Below, piece by piece: positions 41,814-52,955 of a stretch of DNA of 64,000 nt. Each line of letters begins with the position of its first letter. Within the stretch, counting starts at the first letter, position 1. The notes beneath the pieces are model-generated. The model saw only the letters and a program-made list of their open reading frames with translations. It did not search any database and had not been told where the DNA came from. The stretch lies in assembly GCF_900101675.1 (NCBI RefSeq), contig NZ_FNKG01000003.1, positions 62,001-126,000 on the forward strand, written 5' to 3'. This DNA is from Curtobacterium sp. UNCCL20. GTDB lineage: Bacteria; Actinomycetota; Actinomycetes; Actinomycetales; Microbacteriaceae. A program made the position numbers and the translations under genes.

Positions 41814-44606
41814 CTACCGCGCCAGCTTCAGCCAGACGGCGCCGAGCGGCGGCACCACGAGGTGCGCGGACGCCGGGCGTCCGGCCCACGGAGTGTCCTC
41901 GGCGGTGACGACACCGAGGTTCCCCACCCCGGACCCGCCGTACTCGGCCGCGTCGGTGTTGAGGACCTCGTGCCAGGCACCGGCGGCCGGCAGCCCGAAG
42001 CGCCGTTCGACCGGGACGCCCGAGAAGTTCACGAACACCGCCAGCCGGTCGTCGCCGTCCTTGCGGAGGAACCCGAGCGTCGAGTGCGGCGCGTCCCCAC
42101 CCTCGATCCACTCGAACCCGTCCGCCGTGGCGTCGTGGGTCCAGAGCGCCGGCGTCTCGCGGTACACGCGGTTGAGGGACGCGACGAGGTCCTGCACACC
42201 GCGGTGGCCCGGGTCGTCGAGGAGCCACCAGTCGAGCCCGCGGGCCTCGGACCACTCGCTCGGCTGCGCGAACTCCTGCCCCATGAACAGCAGCTGCTTG
42301 CCGGGGTGCGCCCACATGAAGGCCAGGTAGGCCCGGACGTTCGCGCGCTTCTGCCACTCGTCGCCGGGCATCTTGCCGTAGAGCGAACCCTTGCCGTGCA
42401 CGACCTCGTCGTGGCTGATCGGCAGCGTGAACTGCTCGCTGAACGCGTAGACGAACGAGAACGTGATCTCGTCGTGGTGGTAGCTCCGGTACAGGGGCTC
42501 GCGCTCGATGTACTGCAGCGAGTCGTGCATCCAGCCCATGTTCCACTTCTGGCCGAACCCGAGGCCGCCCGCGCTCGTCGGCTGGGTGACGCCCGGCCAC
42601 GAGGTGCTCTCCTCGGCGATCATCACGATGCCGGGGTAGCGCTTGTACGCGGTGGCGTTCGTCTCCTGCAGGAACGAGATCGCCTCGAGGTTCTCGCGCC
42701 CGCCGTGCACGTTCGGCAGCCACTCGGTGCGGGAGTAGTCGAGGTAGAGCATCGACGCCACGGCGTCGACCCGGAGGCCGTCGATGTGGAACTCCTCGAA
42801 CCAGTACAGGGCGTTCGCGACGAGGAAGTTCCGGACCTGCGGCTGCCCGAAGTCGAACACGTAGGTGCCCCAGTCGAGCTGTTCGCCGCGGCGGGGGTCG
42901 GGGTGCTCGAAGAGCGCGTGCCCGTCGAACTTGCCGAGTGCCCACTCGTCCTTCGGGAAGTGCCCGGGGACCCAGTCCATGATCACGCCGATGCCCGCCG
43001 AGTGCAGGCGGTCGATGAGGTACCGGAGGTCGTCGGGGGAGCCGAACCGCGCAGTCGGGGCGTAGTACCCGGTGACCTGGTAGCCCCAGGAGCCGCCGAA
43101 CGGGTGCTCGGCGAGCGGGAGGAACTCGACGTGGGTGAACCCGAGGTACTGGACGTGCCCGATGAGCTGGTCGGCCGCCTCGCGGTAGGACAGGCCGGGC
43201 CGCCACGAGCCGAGGTGCACCTCGTAGACGCTCATCGGCCGGTCGTGCGTCGTGGTCTTCGCGCGGTGCTCCATCCACTGCGCGTCGCCCTCGGACCACG
43301 TGTAGTCGGACTCGGTGACGACGGACGCGGTGAGCGGCGGGACCTCGGCACGGCGCGCGAACGGGTCCGCGCGCTCGACCCAGCCGGCGTCGGTGAGGAT
43401 CTGGAACTTGTACCGCTGGCCGACCATCGCGCCGGGCCAGAACAGCTCCCAGACGCCGAGGTCGGTGAGACGGCGCATCGCCGTGGTGCGCCCCTCCCAG
43501 CCCTCGAAATCGCCGATCACGCGGACCGCGGTGGCACGGGGTGCCCAGACGGTGAACGAGACACCCTCGACGCCGTCGACGGTCATCACGTGCGCGCCGA
43601 GGTGGTTCCACAGCTGCTCGTCACGGCCCTCGCCGAACAGGAACAGGTCGAGCTCGCCGATCGTCGGGGCGAACCGGTAGGCGTCGTCCGTCGTCCAGGT
43701 GGCGTCGTCGCTGTCCGTCGACTCGTCGAAGTCGTAGTCCGCTTCGACCCGGTAGCGACCGAGGGTGTCCGTGGTGGCGCCTGCCCAGAGACCGTCACCC
43801 TCGTGGGTGAGCTCGATGTCGTCCCCGTCGGGCCGCACGATGCGGACCGCCGAGGCGAGGTGCCGGACCACGCGCACGCTGGTGCCGCCGTCGACCGGGT
43901 GCGGGCCGAGGACGTCGTGCGGCTGCGACCAGCGGGCCTCGGCGACCTGCTGGCGGAGCCACTCCTCGAGCGGTGCGGGTCGGGGACCGGTCGTGGCGGT
44001 GGCGACGTGGCCGGAGGCACCGCTGGCGCCCGCTCCGTCGGTCGGGGCGAGCGGGCTGCCGCCCTCGCTGGTGGGCGCGTCCGCACCGTCACCGGTGCCG
44101 GGGCCCGGTGCGGTGCCGGAGCCGGTGCCGGGTGCGGCCTCGGTCACCGCCGCCGCCGCAGCCGCAGTCGCAGTCGCAGTCGCAGTCGTCTCCGCACTCG
44201 CACTCGGCGCAGCGGACTCCGGGCGCGACCCGACCGAGTCGGCCGTGACGTGCCGAGGGTGCGCGGCGTCGGACGCGTGTCCGGCGAGCGTCGCGGACTC
44301 CGGGACGTCGCGGTCGGGCGACTCACGGTGGGGCGGCGGAGCCCCCGGCAGGTCCTCGCCGGGGGCGGAGACCCGTGGTTCGTAGCGCGGGGTCTCCGGC
44401 TCGGGAGGCGCGACCTGACGACCGGCAGCCGCCTCGGGTTCCGGCGCCACGTGCTGCGCGGGGTGGGTGGGACGAGGGGTGTCGGCCGGCATGCGACGGG
44501 GCAGCACGGGCGGAGGCGGCGGCGGGACAGGAGGCACGCTCGGCCCCTGGCCCCGGTTCGTCGGCGCTGCCTTCGGTGCGTCGTCCTCGGAGCGGTTGTC
44601 GGTCAT
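41814..44606 (-). CDS. glgB: 1,4-alpha-glucan branching enzyme with long N-terminal extension
   Basis: A 930-residue GH13 branching enzyme, about 200 longer than usual. The first 215 residues are Pro/Ala/Thr-rich and look disordered. Two CBM48-like domains follow ([31 protein letters not shown]), then the catalytic barrel: [27 protein letters not shown] with the Asp nucleophile, AEESTSWPG with the acid/base Glu and SHDEV. It introduces alpha-1,6 branches into glycogen made by GlgE. ATG 44606 overlaps the glgE stop (ATGA). Confidence 0.93.
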   Translation of the reverse strand: MTDNRSEDDAPKAAPTNRGQGPSVPPVPPPPPPVLPRRMPADTPRPTHPAQHVAPEPEAAAGRQVAPPEPETPRYEPRVSAPGEDLPGAPPPHRESPDRDVPESATLAGHASDAAHPRHVTADSVGSRPESAAPSASAETTATATATAAAAAAVTEAAPGTGSGTAPGPGTGDGADAPTSEGGSPLAPTDGAGASGASGHVATATTGPRPAPLEEWLRQQVAEARWSQPHDVLGPHPVDGGTSVRVVRHLASAVRIVRPDGDDIELTHEGDGLWAGATTDTLGRYRVEADYDFDESTDSDDATWTTDDAYRFAPTIGELDLFLFGEGRDEQLWNHLGAHVMTVDGVEGVSFTVWAPRATAVRVIGDFEGWEGRTTAMRRLTDLGVWELFWPGAMVGQRYKFQILTDAGWVERADPFARRAEVPPLTASVVTESDYTWSEGDAQWMEHRAKTTTHDRPMSVYEVHLGSWRPGLSYREAADQLIGHVQYLGFTHVEFLPLAEHPFGGSWGYQVTGYYAPTARFGSPDDLRYLIDRLHSAGIGVIMDWVPGHFPKDEWALGKFDGHALFEHPDPRRGEQLDWGTYVFDFGQPQVRNFLVANALYWFEEFHIDGLRVDAVASMLYLDYSRTEWLPNVHGGRENLEAISFLQETNATAYKRYPGIVMIAEESTSWPGVTQPTSAGGLGFGQKWNMGWMHDSLQYIEREPLYRSYHHDEITFSFVYAFSEQFTLPISHDEVVHGKGSLYGKMPGDEWQKRANVRAYLAFMWAHPGKQLLFMGQEFAQPSEWSEARGLDWWLLDDPGHRGVQDLVASLNRVYRETPALWTHDATADGFEWIEGGDAPHSTLGFLRKDGDDRLAVFVNFSGVPVERRFGLPAAGAWHEVLNTDAAEYGGSGVGNLGVVTAEDTPWAGRPASAHLVVPPLGAVWLKLAR

Positions 44607-46603
44607 CGGTGGGGTCCCTCCACGACGAGCAGGTGCACGGGTTCCTGGAACGCGTCCAGGCGGACGTAGTTCGACGATCCCCAGACCCAGCGCTGGCCGG
44701 TCACGACGTCGCGGACGTCGAACGCCTGCTCCGGGTCGAGGCCGAGGGCGGCGAGGTCGAGGTGGACCGTGGTCTCACGGGCCGAGTGGGGATCGACGTT
44801 CGCGACGACGATCACGGTGTCGTCGCGGCCCGAGCGGATGAACCGCCCGGGCAGGTGCTTCGAGTACACGACGATGGCCGGGTCCTCGGCGTCGTGCACG
44901 TGCAGGTTGCGGAGCTGGCGGAGTGCCGGGTGCGCCTGCCGGAAGCGGTTGAGCATCGTGACGTAGGGCGCGAGACTCGCACCCTCGGCCTCGGCCAGGG
45001 CGAAGTCGCGGGGCTTGTACTCGTACTTCTCGTTGTCGATGTTCTCTTCCGACCCCGGGCGGGCGACGTCCTCGAAGAGCTCGTACCCGGAGTACATGCC
45101 CCACGTCGGCGCTCCGGTGGCTGCGAGTGCGGCCCGGATCTTGTAGCCCGCGCGACCGCCGAACTGCAGGTACTCGGTGAGGATGTCCGGCGTGTTCACG
45201 AACAGGTTCGGCCGCAGGTACGCGCTGGTCTCGTGGGAGAGCTCGTCGAAGTACTCGGCGATCTCGTCCTTCGTGTTCCGCCACGTGAAGTACGAGTACG
45301 ACTGCTGGAACCCGACCTCGGCCAGGGCCCGCATCATCGCCGGGCGGGTGAACGCCTCGGCGAGGAACACCGTGTCCGGGTGCTCGTCGCGGACCTCGCG
45401 GATGACGCGCTCCCAGAACCAGAGCGGCTTCGTGTGCGGGTTGTCGACGCGGAAGATCCGGATGCCGAACGCGATCCAGTGCCGGAGCACGCGGAGGACC
45501 TCGGCGACGATGCCCTCGGGATCGGTGTCGAACTGGATCGGGTAGATGTCCTGGTAGCGCTTCGGCGGGTTCTCCGCGGTGGCGATGGAGCCGTCCGCGC
45601 GCACCGTGAACCACTCCGGGTGGGCGGTCACCCAGGGGTGGTCCGGGGAGCACTGCAGCGCGAAGTCGAGCGCCACTTCCATCCCGGTGTTCTTCGCCGT
45701 CTCGACGAAGTCGCGGAAGTCGTCCTCGGTGCCGAGGTCGGGGTGGATGGCGTCGTGGCCGCCCTCGGGTGAACCGATCGCCCACGGGCTGCCGGGGTCG
45801 TTCGGTCCCGGGGTGAGCGTGTTGTTCGGGCCCTTGCGGGCGGTGGTGCCGATCGGGTGGATCGGCGGCAGGTAGACGACGTCGAACCCCATCCGGGCGA
45901 CGGCGGGCAGGCGGCGGGCCGCGGTTCGGAAGTCGCCGCTCTTCCAGGAGCCGTCGGCGTTCTTCTTCGCGCCTTCGCTCCGGGGGAAGAACTCGTACCA
46001 GGCGCCGACGCCGGCACGGGTGCGCTCGACGTCGAGCAGCTGCGTGGGGGAGTGCGTGCGCAGCGAGGTGAGCGGTGCCTCTTCCACCTCGGCGGTGATG
46101 CGCGGGTCGTCGACGGCGGCCAGGCGCTCGGCCGGGTCGAGGTCGGTGTCGCGGACCCGGGCGGCCGCTCGGGTCGCTGCGGGGGAGTCGGTCTCGTCGG
46201 CGAGCCGGTCGAGCAGGGCGGCGCCGTCGAGCAGCGTCGCCTCGGTGTCGACGCCCGCGGCGATCTTCAGCCGAGCGGCGTGCAGCCAGGTGGCCCAGTC
46301 GTCGGAGTAGGACTCGACGTGCCACGTCCAGACCCCGACGTGGTCGACCTGCACCGTCGCCTCGAAGCGGTCGGTCCCCGTGGCTCCGGGGAGCATCGGC
46401 ACGGTCCTGGTTCCCCCGTCGGGGCGTTCGAGGACGAGGTCGGCGCCGATGATGCCGTGTCCCTCGCGGAAGACGGTCGCACCGAACGTGATCACCTCGC
46501 CGTCGAAGGCCTTGCCGGGGAATCCGTTCGGGGTGGTGGGGGCGAGCTCGGTGATCGGGATGCGCCCGATCTTCGGTCGGCGGGGTCGGTCTGCGGTGGC
46601 CAC
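44603..46603 (-). CDS. glgE: Alpha-1,4-glucan:maltose-1-phosphate maltosyltransferase
   Basis: A 666-residue GlgE (GH13_3). It adds maltose from maltose-1-phosphate to linear glucan. Visible signatures are [52 protein letters not shown] with the nucleophile Asp, [12 protein letters not shown] and [14 protein letters not shown] 46603 gives [17 protein letters not shown], the usual family start; upstream codons fall in a palindrome region. First gene of glgE-glgB. The pathway partners TreS and Pep2 are not in the window. Confidence 0.94.
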   Translation of the reverse strand: MATADRPRRPKIGRIPITELAPTTPNGFPGKAFDGEVITFGATVFREGHGIIGADLVLERPDGGTRTVPMLPGATGTDRFEATVQVDHVGVWTWHVESYSDDWATWLHAARLKIAAGVDTEATLLDGAALLDRLADETDSPAATRAAARVRDTDLDPAERLAAVDDPRITAEVEEAPLTSLRTHSPTQLLDVERTRAGVGAWYEFFPRSEGAKKNADGSWKSGDFRTAARRLPAVARMGFDVVYLPPIHPIGTTARKGPNNTLTPGPNDPGSPWAIGSPEGGHDAIHPDLGTEDDFRDFVETAKNTGMEVALDFALQCSPDHPWVTAHPEWFTVRADGSIATAENPPKRYQDIYPIQFDTDPEGIVAEVLRVLRHWIAFGIRIFRVDNPHTKPLWFWERVIREVRDEHPDTVFLAEAFTRPAMMRALAEVGFQQSYSYFTWRNTKDEIAEYFDELSHETSAYLRPNLFVNTPDILTEYLQFGGRAGYKIRAALAATGAPTWGMYSGYELFEDVARPGSEENIDNEKYEYKPRDFALAEAEGASLAPYVTMLNRFRQAHPALRQLRNLHVHDAEDPAIVVYSKHLPGRFIRSGRDDTVIVVANVDPHSARETTVHLDLAALGLDPEQAFDVRDVVTGQRWVWGSSNYVRLDAFQEPVHLLVVEGPHR

Positions 46604-46695
46604 GGAGCCGACGCTACCCGGCGAGCGCCTCCACGTTCTCCGGAATGGCCGTCCTGTGGACGGCCGGGCGTGCCGTGGACCTGTGGAGGGGCAGC

Positions 46696-46733
46696 CCTGG
46701 AGGCGCGTGGCGGGGCCGCCCCGCGCCTCCAGG
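46696..46733. terminator. Palindrome between glgX and glgE
   Basis: CCTGGAGGCGCG (46696-46707) and CGCGCCTCCAGG (46722-46733) in the 227-nt gap downstream of glgX. It probably ends glgX transcription. No gene is seen in this gap. Confidence 0.6.
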
Positions 46734-46830
46734 CCGTCGTGCGTCGGGGACACAGCGCGACCGGTTCCGGCCCGGCGGGGCCGGGCCACGCCGTCCCGCG
46801 CCTCGCCGCGCCGTCTCGCGGTGTGCGTCC

Positions 46831-48969
46831 CTACGCTATCTCGAAGACGTGGATCCCCGGACCGTACGCGGTGAAGACCTGGCCGGCCGGCCGCAGCCGC
46901 TCGTGGTCACGGTGTTTCTCGCTGGACCAAGCGAGCCGGTAGCCGAGCACGTCCTCGCGGACGGGCAGGGTCAGGTCCCGCGTCCGCCCGCTGCCGTGCA
47001 CGACCACGAGCACCCGGTCGTACGGCTCGTGCTCCGGCGTGGACTCGGCGAAGTACTGCAGCGCCCGGTGGATCGGCTGGTCCCAGCCCGCGACCGTCAT
47101 CGGCTGCCCGTCCGGCCCGTACCAGGACATCCGCGAGGCGCCCGGCGTCTCCTGCCCCTCGACACCGAACCGCGTCGGTCGGAGCGCCGGGTGTGCCGCA
47201 CGCAACCGGGCGAGCGCGGCGACGGCGTCGGTCATCGCCTCGGCGTCGTCGTGGTCGGACCAGTCCACCGGGGTGAGGTCCTCGGAGACGACGTACGCGT
47301 TGTTGTTGCCGTGCTGGCTGCGGCTCCGCTCGTCTCCGGCGGTGAGCATCGGCACGCCGGCGGAGAGCATGAGGGTCGCGAGCAGGTTCCGCATCGACCG
47401 ACCGCGGGCGGCACGCACCCCGCGGTCAGCGGTGTCACCCTCGATGCCGTGGTTGAACGAGCGGTTGTCGTTCGACCCGTCGCGGTTCTCCTCGCCGTTC
47501 GCCTCGTTGTGCTTCCCGTCGTACGACACCAGGTCGAGCAACGTGAAGCCGTCGTGGGCCGTCACGAAGTTGATGCCGGCGAGGGGGCCGCGCGTCGTGT
47601 CGAACAGGTGCCGTGAACCGGTCAGGGCCCCGGCGAGCGCGCCGATGCCGGTCGCGGGTGCACCGTTCCGCCGTTCCTCGGCGATGTCCGTGAGCCAGAA
47701 CTGCCGCACGGTGTTCCGGAAGCCGTCGTTCCACTCGCTCGTGCGTGCGCCGAACGAACCGGTCTTCCAGCCGTCCGGGCCGACGTCCCAGGGTTCGGCG
47801 ATGACGAGCGTGTCCTGCAGGTCGGGGTGGTTCCGGATCCGCTCGAGCAGCGGGTGCGCCGGGTCGAACGCGTGGTGGGCGTCGCGGGCGAGCGCGGCCA
47901 TCAGGTCGAAGCGGAAGCCGTCGACCTGCACCTCGCGCGCCCAGTAGACGAGGCTGTCGACGATGAGGTCAGCCGTGGCCTCGACCGATGTGTCGAGCGT
48001 GTTGCCGCACCCGGTGGTGTCGTAGTAGGCCGTGCCGTCGTCCGTCCAGCGGTACCGGTTCGCGCCGTCGATCCCGCGCAGGGAGGTCGTCGGACCGCCG
48101 AGGCCCTCTTCTGCGGTGTGGTTGTAGACGACGTCCAGCACGACCTGGATGCCCGCGGCGTGCAGCAGGCGGACCATGCCCTTGAACTCACGGAGCACCG
48201 CGGACGGACCGGCGGCGCGCGCGTCCGGGGAGGCGTAGGCGGCGTGCGGTGCGAAGAAGCCGAGCGTGTTGTAGCCCCACGCGTTCTCGCGGCCGGCCTC
48301 GTGCAGCCACCGCTCGGTGTCGAAGGCGTGCACCGGGAGGAGCTCGAGCGTCGTCACGCCGATGCGGTGCAGGTGGGCGATGGTGCTCTCGTGCGCGATG
48401 CCCGCGTACGTGCCGCGGAGGTGCTCGGGGACGGCGGGGTTCGCGGCCGTGAGCGTGCGGACGTTCGCCTCGTACACGACGGTGCGGTCGAGCGGGGTGA
48501 GGGGCTTGACGACGCCGCCCCAGTCGAAGGAGTCGTCGACGACGACGCTCGTCCAGCGGGGACCCGTGGCGGACGCGGCGACGGTGGCGTCAGCGGCGGC
48601 GTCACCGGCTGGGTCGGCGTCCTCGCGAGCCGGGTCGGCGTGCTCGCCGGTCCGGACGATCCCGCGTGCGTAGGGGTCGAGCAGCGGCCGTGCGGGATCG
48701 AAGTCGTGCCGGGGACCCGCCGGACCGTCCACGAGCAGGTGGTAACGGTCCCCGGGCCGGACGCCCGGGGTCTCCGCCGTCCACACGTCCGAGTCCGGCA
48801 GGCGCTCGAGTGGGAACCACGTGGGCTGTTCCTGGTCCTGGCGTTGGCCCGCACCCGGCCGTTCGACGACGAGCAGGACGGACGTCGCGGTGGCGGACCG
48901 GACCGTGAACCGTGCGGCACCGTCGCCGAGGACGAACCCTGGGACGTGGTCGATCGCGGTCTGGCGCAT
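46831..48969 (-). CDS. glgX: Glycogen debranching enzyme
   Basis: A 712-residue GH13_11 isoamylase-type debranching enzyme. It has an N-terminal CBM48-like domain, VYEANVRTLT, LLPVHAFD, VVLDVVYNHTAEE, GFRFDLMAAL with the Asp nucleophile, IAEPWDVGPDGW and NFVTAHDGFTLLDL. It trims short branches during glycogen breakdown. There is an Ala/Asp-rich insertion at about 110-135. ATG 48969. It is separated from glgE by a terminator, so it is regulated on its own. Confidence 0.93.
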   Translation of the reverse strand: MRQTAIDHVPGFVLGDGAARFTVRSATATSVLLVVERPGAGQRQDQEQPTWFPLERLPDSDVWTAETPGVRPGDRYHLLVDGPAGPRHDFDPARPLLDPYARGIVRTGEHADPAREDADPAGDAAADATVAASATGPRWTSVVVDDSFDWGGVVKPLTPLDRTVVYEANVRTLTAANPAVPEHLRGTYAGIAHESTIAHLHRIGVTTLELLPVHAFDTERWLHEAGRENAWGYNTLGFFAPHAAYASPDARAAGPSAVLREFKGMVRLLHAAGIQVVLDVVYNHTAEEGLGGPTTSLRGIDGANRYRWTDDGTAYYDTTGCGNTLDTSVEATADLIVDSLVYWAREVQVDGFRFDLMAALARDAHHAFDPAHPLLERIRNHPDLQDTLVIAEPWDVGPDGWKTGSFGARTSEWNDGFRNTVRQFWLTDIAEERRNGAPATGIGALAGALTGSRHLFDTTRGPLAGINFVTAHDGFTLLDLVSYDGKHNEANGEENRDGSNDNRSFNHGIEGDTADRGVRAARGRSMRNLLATLMLSAGVPMLTAGDERSRSQHGNNNAYVVSEDLTPVDWSDHDDAEAMTDAVAALARLRAAHPALRPTRFGVEGQETPGASRMSWYGPDGQPMTVAGWDQPIHRALQYFAESTPEHEPYDRVLVVVHGSGRTRDLTLPVREDVLGYRLAWSSEKHRDHERLRPAGQVFTAYGPGIHVFEIA

Positions 48970-49029
48970 GCCCCCAAGGGTACGAGGACCGGCGGGTATC
49001 CTGGAAACGCTCGTTCAGGAGGGTGCACA

Positions 49030-50193
49030 GTGCCGGTCTACCTCGACCACGCCGCGACGACGCCGATCCTGCCGGAGGCGCTCGCCGCGTTCACGGCTGC
49101 GCTCGGCACGGTCGGCAACCCGTCGTCGATCCACAGCGCCGGGCAGCAGGCGAAGATGCTGCTCGAGGACGGCCGCGCCGCCGTCGCGGCCTCCCTCGAC
49201 GCCGAACCGGTCGAGGTCGTCTTCACCTCCGGCGGCACCGAGAGCATCAACCTCGCCGTCAAGGGCCTGTTCTGGGCCCGGCAGCAGGACCGGCCCCGGC
49301 CCCGCATCGTCGTCCCGGCCGGCGAGCACCACGCGACGGTCGACACCGTCGAGTGGCTGGAGCGCCACGAGGGCGCGGTCGTCGACGTGGTCCCGTTGGA
49401 CGCGCAGGGTCGCGTGGACCTCGCCGGCCTGGAGGCACGACTCACCGACGCGTCGGACGTCGCCCTGGTCACGTTCCTGTGGGCCAACAACGAGGTCGGG
49501 ACCATCCAGCCGGTGTCGCGGATCGTCGAGCTGGCGCACGCCGCCGGCGTGCCCGTGCACAGTGACGCGGTCGCCGCTTACGGGCAGGTGCCGGTCTCCT
49601 TCCGGCAGTCCGGCCTCGACGCACTGAGCGTCTCCGCGCACAAGATCGGCGGGCCGGTCGGCATCGGCGCGCTCGTGCTCGGCCGCCGCGCCACGGTCGA
49701 GCCCCTCATCCACGGCGGCGGGCAGCAGCGGCAGGTCCGCAGCGGCACGCAGGACGCCCCGGCGGCAGCGTCGTTCGGGGTGGCCGCGTCGATGCCGCAC
49801 CCGTCGGTGGCCACCCTCCGCGACCGCCTCGTCGACGGTGTCCGGACGGCCGTGCCGTCGGCGGTGCTGATGGGGGACCCGGTCGACCGGCTGCCGGGCA
49901 ATGCGCACTTCACGTTCCCGGGGTGCGAGGGGGACTCGCTCCTCTTCCTCCTGGACGCCGCGGGCGTCGCCGTGTCGACGGGCTCCGCGTGCCAGGCCGG
50001 CGTGCCCGAGGCGTCGCACGTGCTCCTCGCCATGGGGCTGTCCGAGCAGGACGCCCGCGGCGCGCTCCGGATCACCCTCGGCCACACCACGACCGATGCC
50101 GACGTCGACGCGTTCCTCGCGGCGCTCCCGGATGCCGTGGCACGAGCCGGCGCGGCGGGGATGGCGTCGCGGGAACCGCTCCTCGGCCGCTAG
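49030..50193 (+). CDS. Cysteine desulfurase (NifS/IscS family)
   Basis: A 387-residue PLP enzyme that takes sulfur from Cys for tRNA thiolation or Fe-S clusters. Landmarks are YLDHAATTP, GGTESINLA, the His stacking on PLP in GEHHATVD, the PLP lysine in SAHKIGGP, and the sulfur-carrying Cys in GSACQAG. GTG 49030 has GGAGG; the Val-Pro-Val-Tyr-Leu-Asp start is family-typical. In related genomes mnmA usually follows; here an antisense AraC-type gene overlaps its stop by 4 nt instead. Confidence 0.92.
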   Translation: MPVYLDHAATTPILPEALAAFTAALGTVGNPSSIHSAGQQAKMLLEDGRAAVAASLDAEPVEVVFTSGGTESINLAVKGLFWARQQDRPRPRIVVPAGEHHATVDTVEWLERHEGAVVDVVPLDAQGRVDLAGLEARLTDASDVALVTFLWANNEVGTIQPVSRIVELAHAAGVPVHSDAVAAYGQVPVSFRQSGLDALSVSAHKIGGPVGIGALVLGRRATVEPLIHGGGQQRQVRSGTQDAPAAASFGVAASMPHPSVATLRDRLVDGVRTAVPSAVLMGDPVDRLPGNAHFTFPGCEGDSLLFLLDAAGVAVSTGSACQAGVPEASHVLLAMGLSEQDARGALRITLGHTTTDADVDAFLAALPDAVARAGAAGMASREPLLGR

Positions 50194-50798
50194 CGGCGAC
50201 CGACGGAGACGGTCATCGGGAGGGCCCCGGCGGACTCCAGGCGGCGCCGGGTCTCGGTCGGCGACTCGCCGTAGACCTCGCGGTACCGCATGCTGAAGCG
50301 GCCGTGGTTCGAGAAGCCCCACCGTCGAGCCAGGGAGCCGACCGAGAGCGTGGGGTCGGCCAGCAGCTGCGCGTGTGCCGCCTCGATCCGCGCGTTGAGG
50401 AGGTACTGCATCGGCGTGATGCCGAGGGTGATCTTGAACGCGCCCTGCACGGCACGCAGCGAGGACCCCGCGGCCTCGGCGATCTCGGTGGCGGAGACCG
50501 GCCGGTGCAGGTTGTCGCGGATGAACGCCGACGCGCGCTGCACCATCGGTGGCAGCTCGGCGTCGACCTGTGCGATCCGGTGCGCTGACGGGACGAGCCG
50601 TCGCACGGCCTCCAGGTACTGCTCCGTGGCCTCGCGCACCACCGGGTTCGACGAGGTGCCCGGCAGGTCGAGCACGAACCGGGCGTGCGCGACGACGTGC
50701 GCCCAGTACTGCTCCAGGAACACCTCGTTCGCAGGGTCCAGCTCACGCCCGAGCGCGGCCGTGCGCTCGTTGCCTCGAGGTCGTCCCGGGTCGGTCAC
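50190..50798 (-). CDS. AraC-family regulator lacking its N-terminal half
   Basis: A 202-residue protein with a complete C-terminal AraC/XylS double HTH ([20 protein letters not shown]...[42 protein letters not shown]). The part before it (residues 20-90) matches the middle of the common 310-residue actinobacterial regulators, whose N-terminal AraC-binding-like domain is missing. No continuation is found upstream in any frame. It could be a truncated remnant or a sensorless regulator. GTG 50798 is provisional; 50804 and 50807 also fit. Confidence 0.7.
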   Translation of the reverse strand: MTDPGRPRGNERTAALGRELDPANEVFLEQYWAHVVAHARFVLDLPGTSSNPVVREATEQYLEAVRRLVPSAHRIAQVDAELPPMVQRASAFIRDNLHRPVSATEIAEAAGSSLRAVQGAFKITLGITPMQYLLNARIEAAHAQLLADPTLSVGSLARRWGFSNHGRFSMRYREVYGESPTETRRRLESAGALPMTVSVGRR

Positions 50799-51000
50799 GC
50801 GCACCACCGAACGCCTGCGGGATGTGGACAGCCTGCCCGATCGGGGTACACCGCGACCCACCGGGGACGGCGACGTGCGGGGCGGACCCGCGCCGCGCCT
50901 CCCGGTCGGCCGTGTCGGCACTCGCCCGCAATCCCGCTCGGCGCGCCTGGCGCGTCGCTGGCGCGTCGCCGGCGCGACGCGAACCAGCCGGCCGCGCCGG

Positions 51001-51006
51001 TAGGAT
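51001..51006 (+). promoter_or_regulatory. -10 box of prfB
   Basis: TAGGAT ends 8 nt before the prfB ATG. Probably leaderless. Confidence 0.45.
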
Positions 51007-51014
51007 CGGTGACC

Positions 51015-52124
51015 ATGGTCGAACTGGACTTCAACGAGCAGATCTCCGCCCTCCGCGAGACCTTCGGGAACATCCGCTCGGTGGTCGACGTCGACCGCCT
51101 GCAGCGCGAGATCGCCGAACTCAGCGAGCAGGCCGGTGCCCAGGACCTCTGGGACGACGTCGAGCACGCGCAGCAGGTGACGAGTGCGCTCTCGCACCGG
51201 CAGTCCGAGCTCAAGAAGATCACCGACACCGAGCGCCGGATCGACGACCTCGAGGTGCTGGTCGAGATGGTGAACGAGGCCGACGACCAAGAGTCGGCCG
51301 ACGAGGCCGCCGCCGAGCTCAAGGCCATCCAGAAGACCATGGGCGACCTCGAGGTGCAGACCCTGCTCGACGGCGAGTACGACGACCGCCCGGCCGTCAT
51401 CACGATCCGTGCCGGTGCCGGTGGCGTCGACGCCGCGGACTTCGCCGAGATGCTCCTCCGCATGTACCTCCGGTACGCCGAGCAGCACGGCTTCAAGACC
51501 ACCGTGATGGAGACCTCCTACGCCGAAGAAGCGGGGATCAAGTCCGCCACGTTCGAGGTCGATGCCCCGCACGCGTTCGGCACGCTGTCGATCGAGGCCG
51601 GCACCCACCGCCTCGTCCGGATGTCGCCGTTCGGCGCCGCCGGCAAGCGACAGACCTCGTTCGCCGCGGTCGAGGTCATCCCGCTCATGCCCGAGACCGA
51701 GTCGATCGACATCCCCGAGAACGACATCCGCGTCGACGTCTTCCGGTCATCCGGGCCCGGCGGCCAGTCGGTCAACACGACGGACTCCGCGGTCCGCCTG
51801 ACCCACCTCCCGACCGGCACCGTCGTCTCGATGCAGAACGAGAAGTCGCAGATCCAGAACCGCGCCGCCGCCATGCGCGTCCTGCAGTCGCGCCTGCTCC
51901 TCCTGAAGAAGGAGGAGGAGAACGCGAAGAAGAAGGAGCTCGCCGGCAACATCACGGCGAGCTGGGGCGACCAGATCCGTTCGTACGTCCTCGCGCCGTA
52001 CCAGATGGTGAAGGACCTCCGGAGCGAGCACGAGGTGAACAACCCCTCAGCCGTGTTCGACGGCGACCTCGACGGCTTCATCAACGCCGGCATCCGCTGG
52101 CGCAAGCAGTCCGTCGACTCCTGA
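51015..52124 (+). CDS. prfB: Peptide chain release factor 2
   Basis: A 369-residue RF2 that reads UGA and UAA. The SPF discriminator is in [12 protein letters not shown] and the peptidyl-hydrolysis GGQ is in GPGGQSVNT. The reading frame is continuous, with no UGA-containing programmed frameshift near codon 25, as is usual in actinobacteria. Followed by ftsE in the conserved order. Confidence 0.95.
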   Translation: MVELDFNEQISALRETFGNIRSVVDVDRLQREIAELSEQAGAQDLWDDVEHAQQVTSALSHRQSELKKITDTERRIDDLEVLVEMVNEADDQESADEAAAELKAIQKTMGDLEVQTLLDGEYDDRPAVITIRAGAGGVDAADFAEMLLRMYLRYAEQHGFKTTVMETSYAEEAGIKSATFEVDAPHAFGTLSIEAGTHRLVRMSPFGAAGKRQTSFAAVEVIPLMPETESIDIPENDIRVDVFRSSGPGGQSVNTTDSAVRLTHLPTGTVVSMQNEKSQIQNRAAAMRVLQSRLLLLKKEEENAKKKELAGNITASWGDQIRSYVLAPYQMVKDLRSEHEVNNPSAVFDGDLDGFINAGIRWRKQSVDS

Positions 52125-52159
52125 GCCGCTCGGGCGCGGAGCTGAGCCGCGCGCCTCGG

Positions 52160-52187
52160 TTGATTTCCTGGCGGGGCGACCTACCCT
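52160..52187 (+). promoter_or_regulatory. Promoter of ftsEX
   Basis: TTGATT (52160-52165) and TACCCT (52182-52187) with a 16-bp spacer. The -10 ends 9 nt before the ftsE ATG. Confidence 0.5.
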
Positions 52188-52196
52188 GATCCGGTC

Positions 52197-52955
52197 ATGA
52201 TCAAATTCGACCAGGTCACCAAGGTGTACTCGGGCAACCCGAGTCCCGCACTCGACGCCATCTCCCTCGAGATCCTCAAGGGGGAGTTCGTCTTCCTCGT
52301 GGGTGCGTCCGGGTCCGGCAAGTCCAGCTTCCTCCGGCTCGTGCTGAAGGAGGAGAAGCCGTCGCGCGGGCAGATCCACGTCCTCGGGCAGCGCCTCGGA
52401 TCCCTGTCGTCGCGCAAGGTCCCGTACTTCCGCCGCAACCTCGGTGTCGTCTTCCAGGACTTCCGGCTCCTGCCGAACAAGAACGTGTTCGACAACGTCG
52501 CGTTCTCGCTGCAGGTCATCGGCAAGAGCAAGGGCTTCATCAGCGAGGCCGTCACCGACGTGCTGAAGCTCGTCGGTCTCGCCGGCAAGGCGACCCGGAT
52601 GCCGCACGAGCTCTCCGGTGGTGAGCAGCAGCGCGTGGCGATCGCCCGCGCGGTCGTCAACAAGCCGGCGATCCTCCTCGCCGACGAGCCCACCGGCAAC
52701 CTCGACCCGACGACCTCGGCCGGCATCATGGCGCTCCTCGAACGCATCAACCAAGGAGGCACGACCGTGCTCATGGCGACCCACGACGCCAGCATCGTGA
52801 ACCAGATGCAGCGGCGCGTCATCGAGCTGTCCAACGGCAGGATCCTCCGCGACGAGCAGTCCGGCGGCTACCAGACCCAGGCGGTCCCGATCCAGCGCGG
52901 CTCGACCGTCTCGAACACCACCGGCATCCAGACCATCCCGGGGATCATCCGATGA
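52197..52955 (+). CDS. ftsE: Cell division ATP-binding protein FtsE
   Basis: A 252-residue ABC ATPase of the divisome that with FtsX activates cell-wall hydrolases at the septum. Walker [10 protein letters not shown], signature LSGGEQQ, Walker [13 protein letters not shown] and the H-loop MATHD are intact. A 25-residue C-terminal tail ([10 protein letters not shown]...) exceeds E. coli FtsE. ATG 52197; ends in a 4-nt overlap with ftsX. Confidence 0.95.
   Translation: MIKFDQVTKVYSGNPSPALDAISLEILKGEFVFLVGASGSGKSSFLRLVLKEEKPSRGQIHVLGQRLGSLSSRKVPYFRRNLGVVFQDFRLLPNKNVFDNVAFSLQVIGKSKGFISEAVTDVLKLVGLAGKATRMPHELSGGEQQRVAIARAVVNKPAILLADEPTGNLDPTTSAGIMALLERINQGGTTVLMATHDASIVNQMQRRVIELSNGRILRDEQSGGYQTQAVPIQRGSTVSNTTGIQTIPGIIR

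Noticed and set aside
51015-51120. Programmed frameshift in prfB
   Set aside because: The frame is continuous from the ATG with no in-frame TGA or slippery CTT motif.
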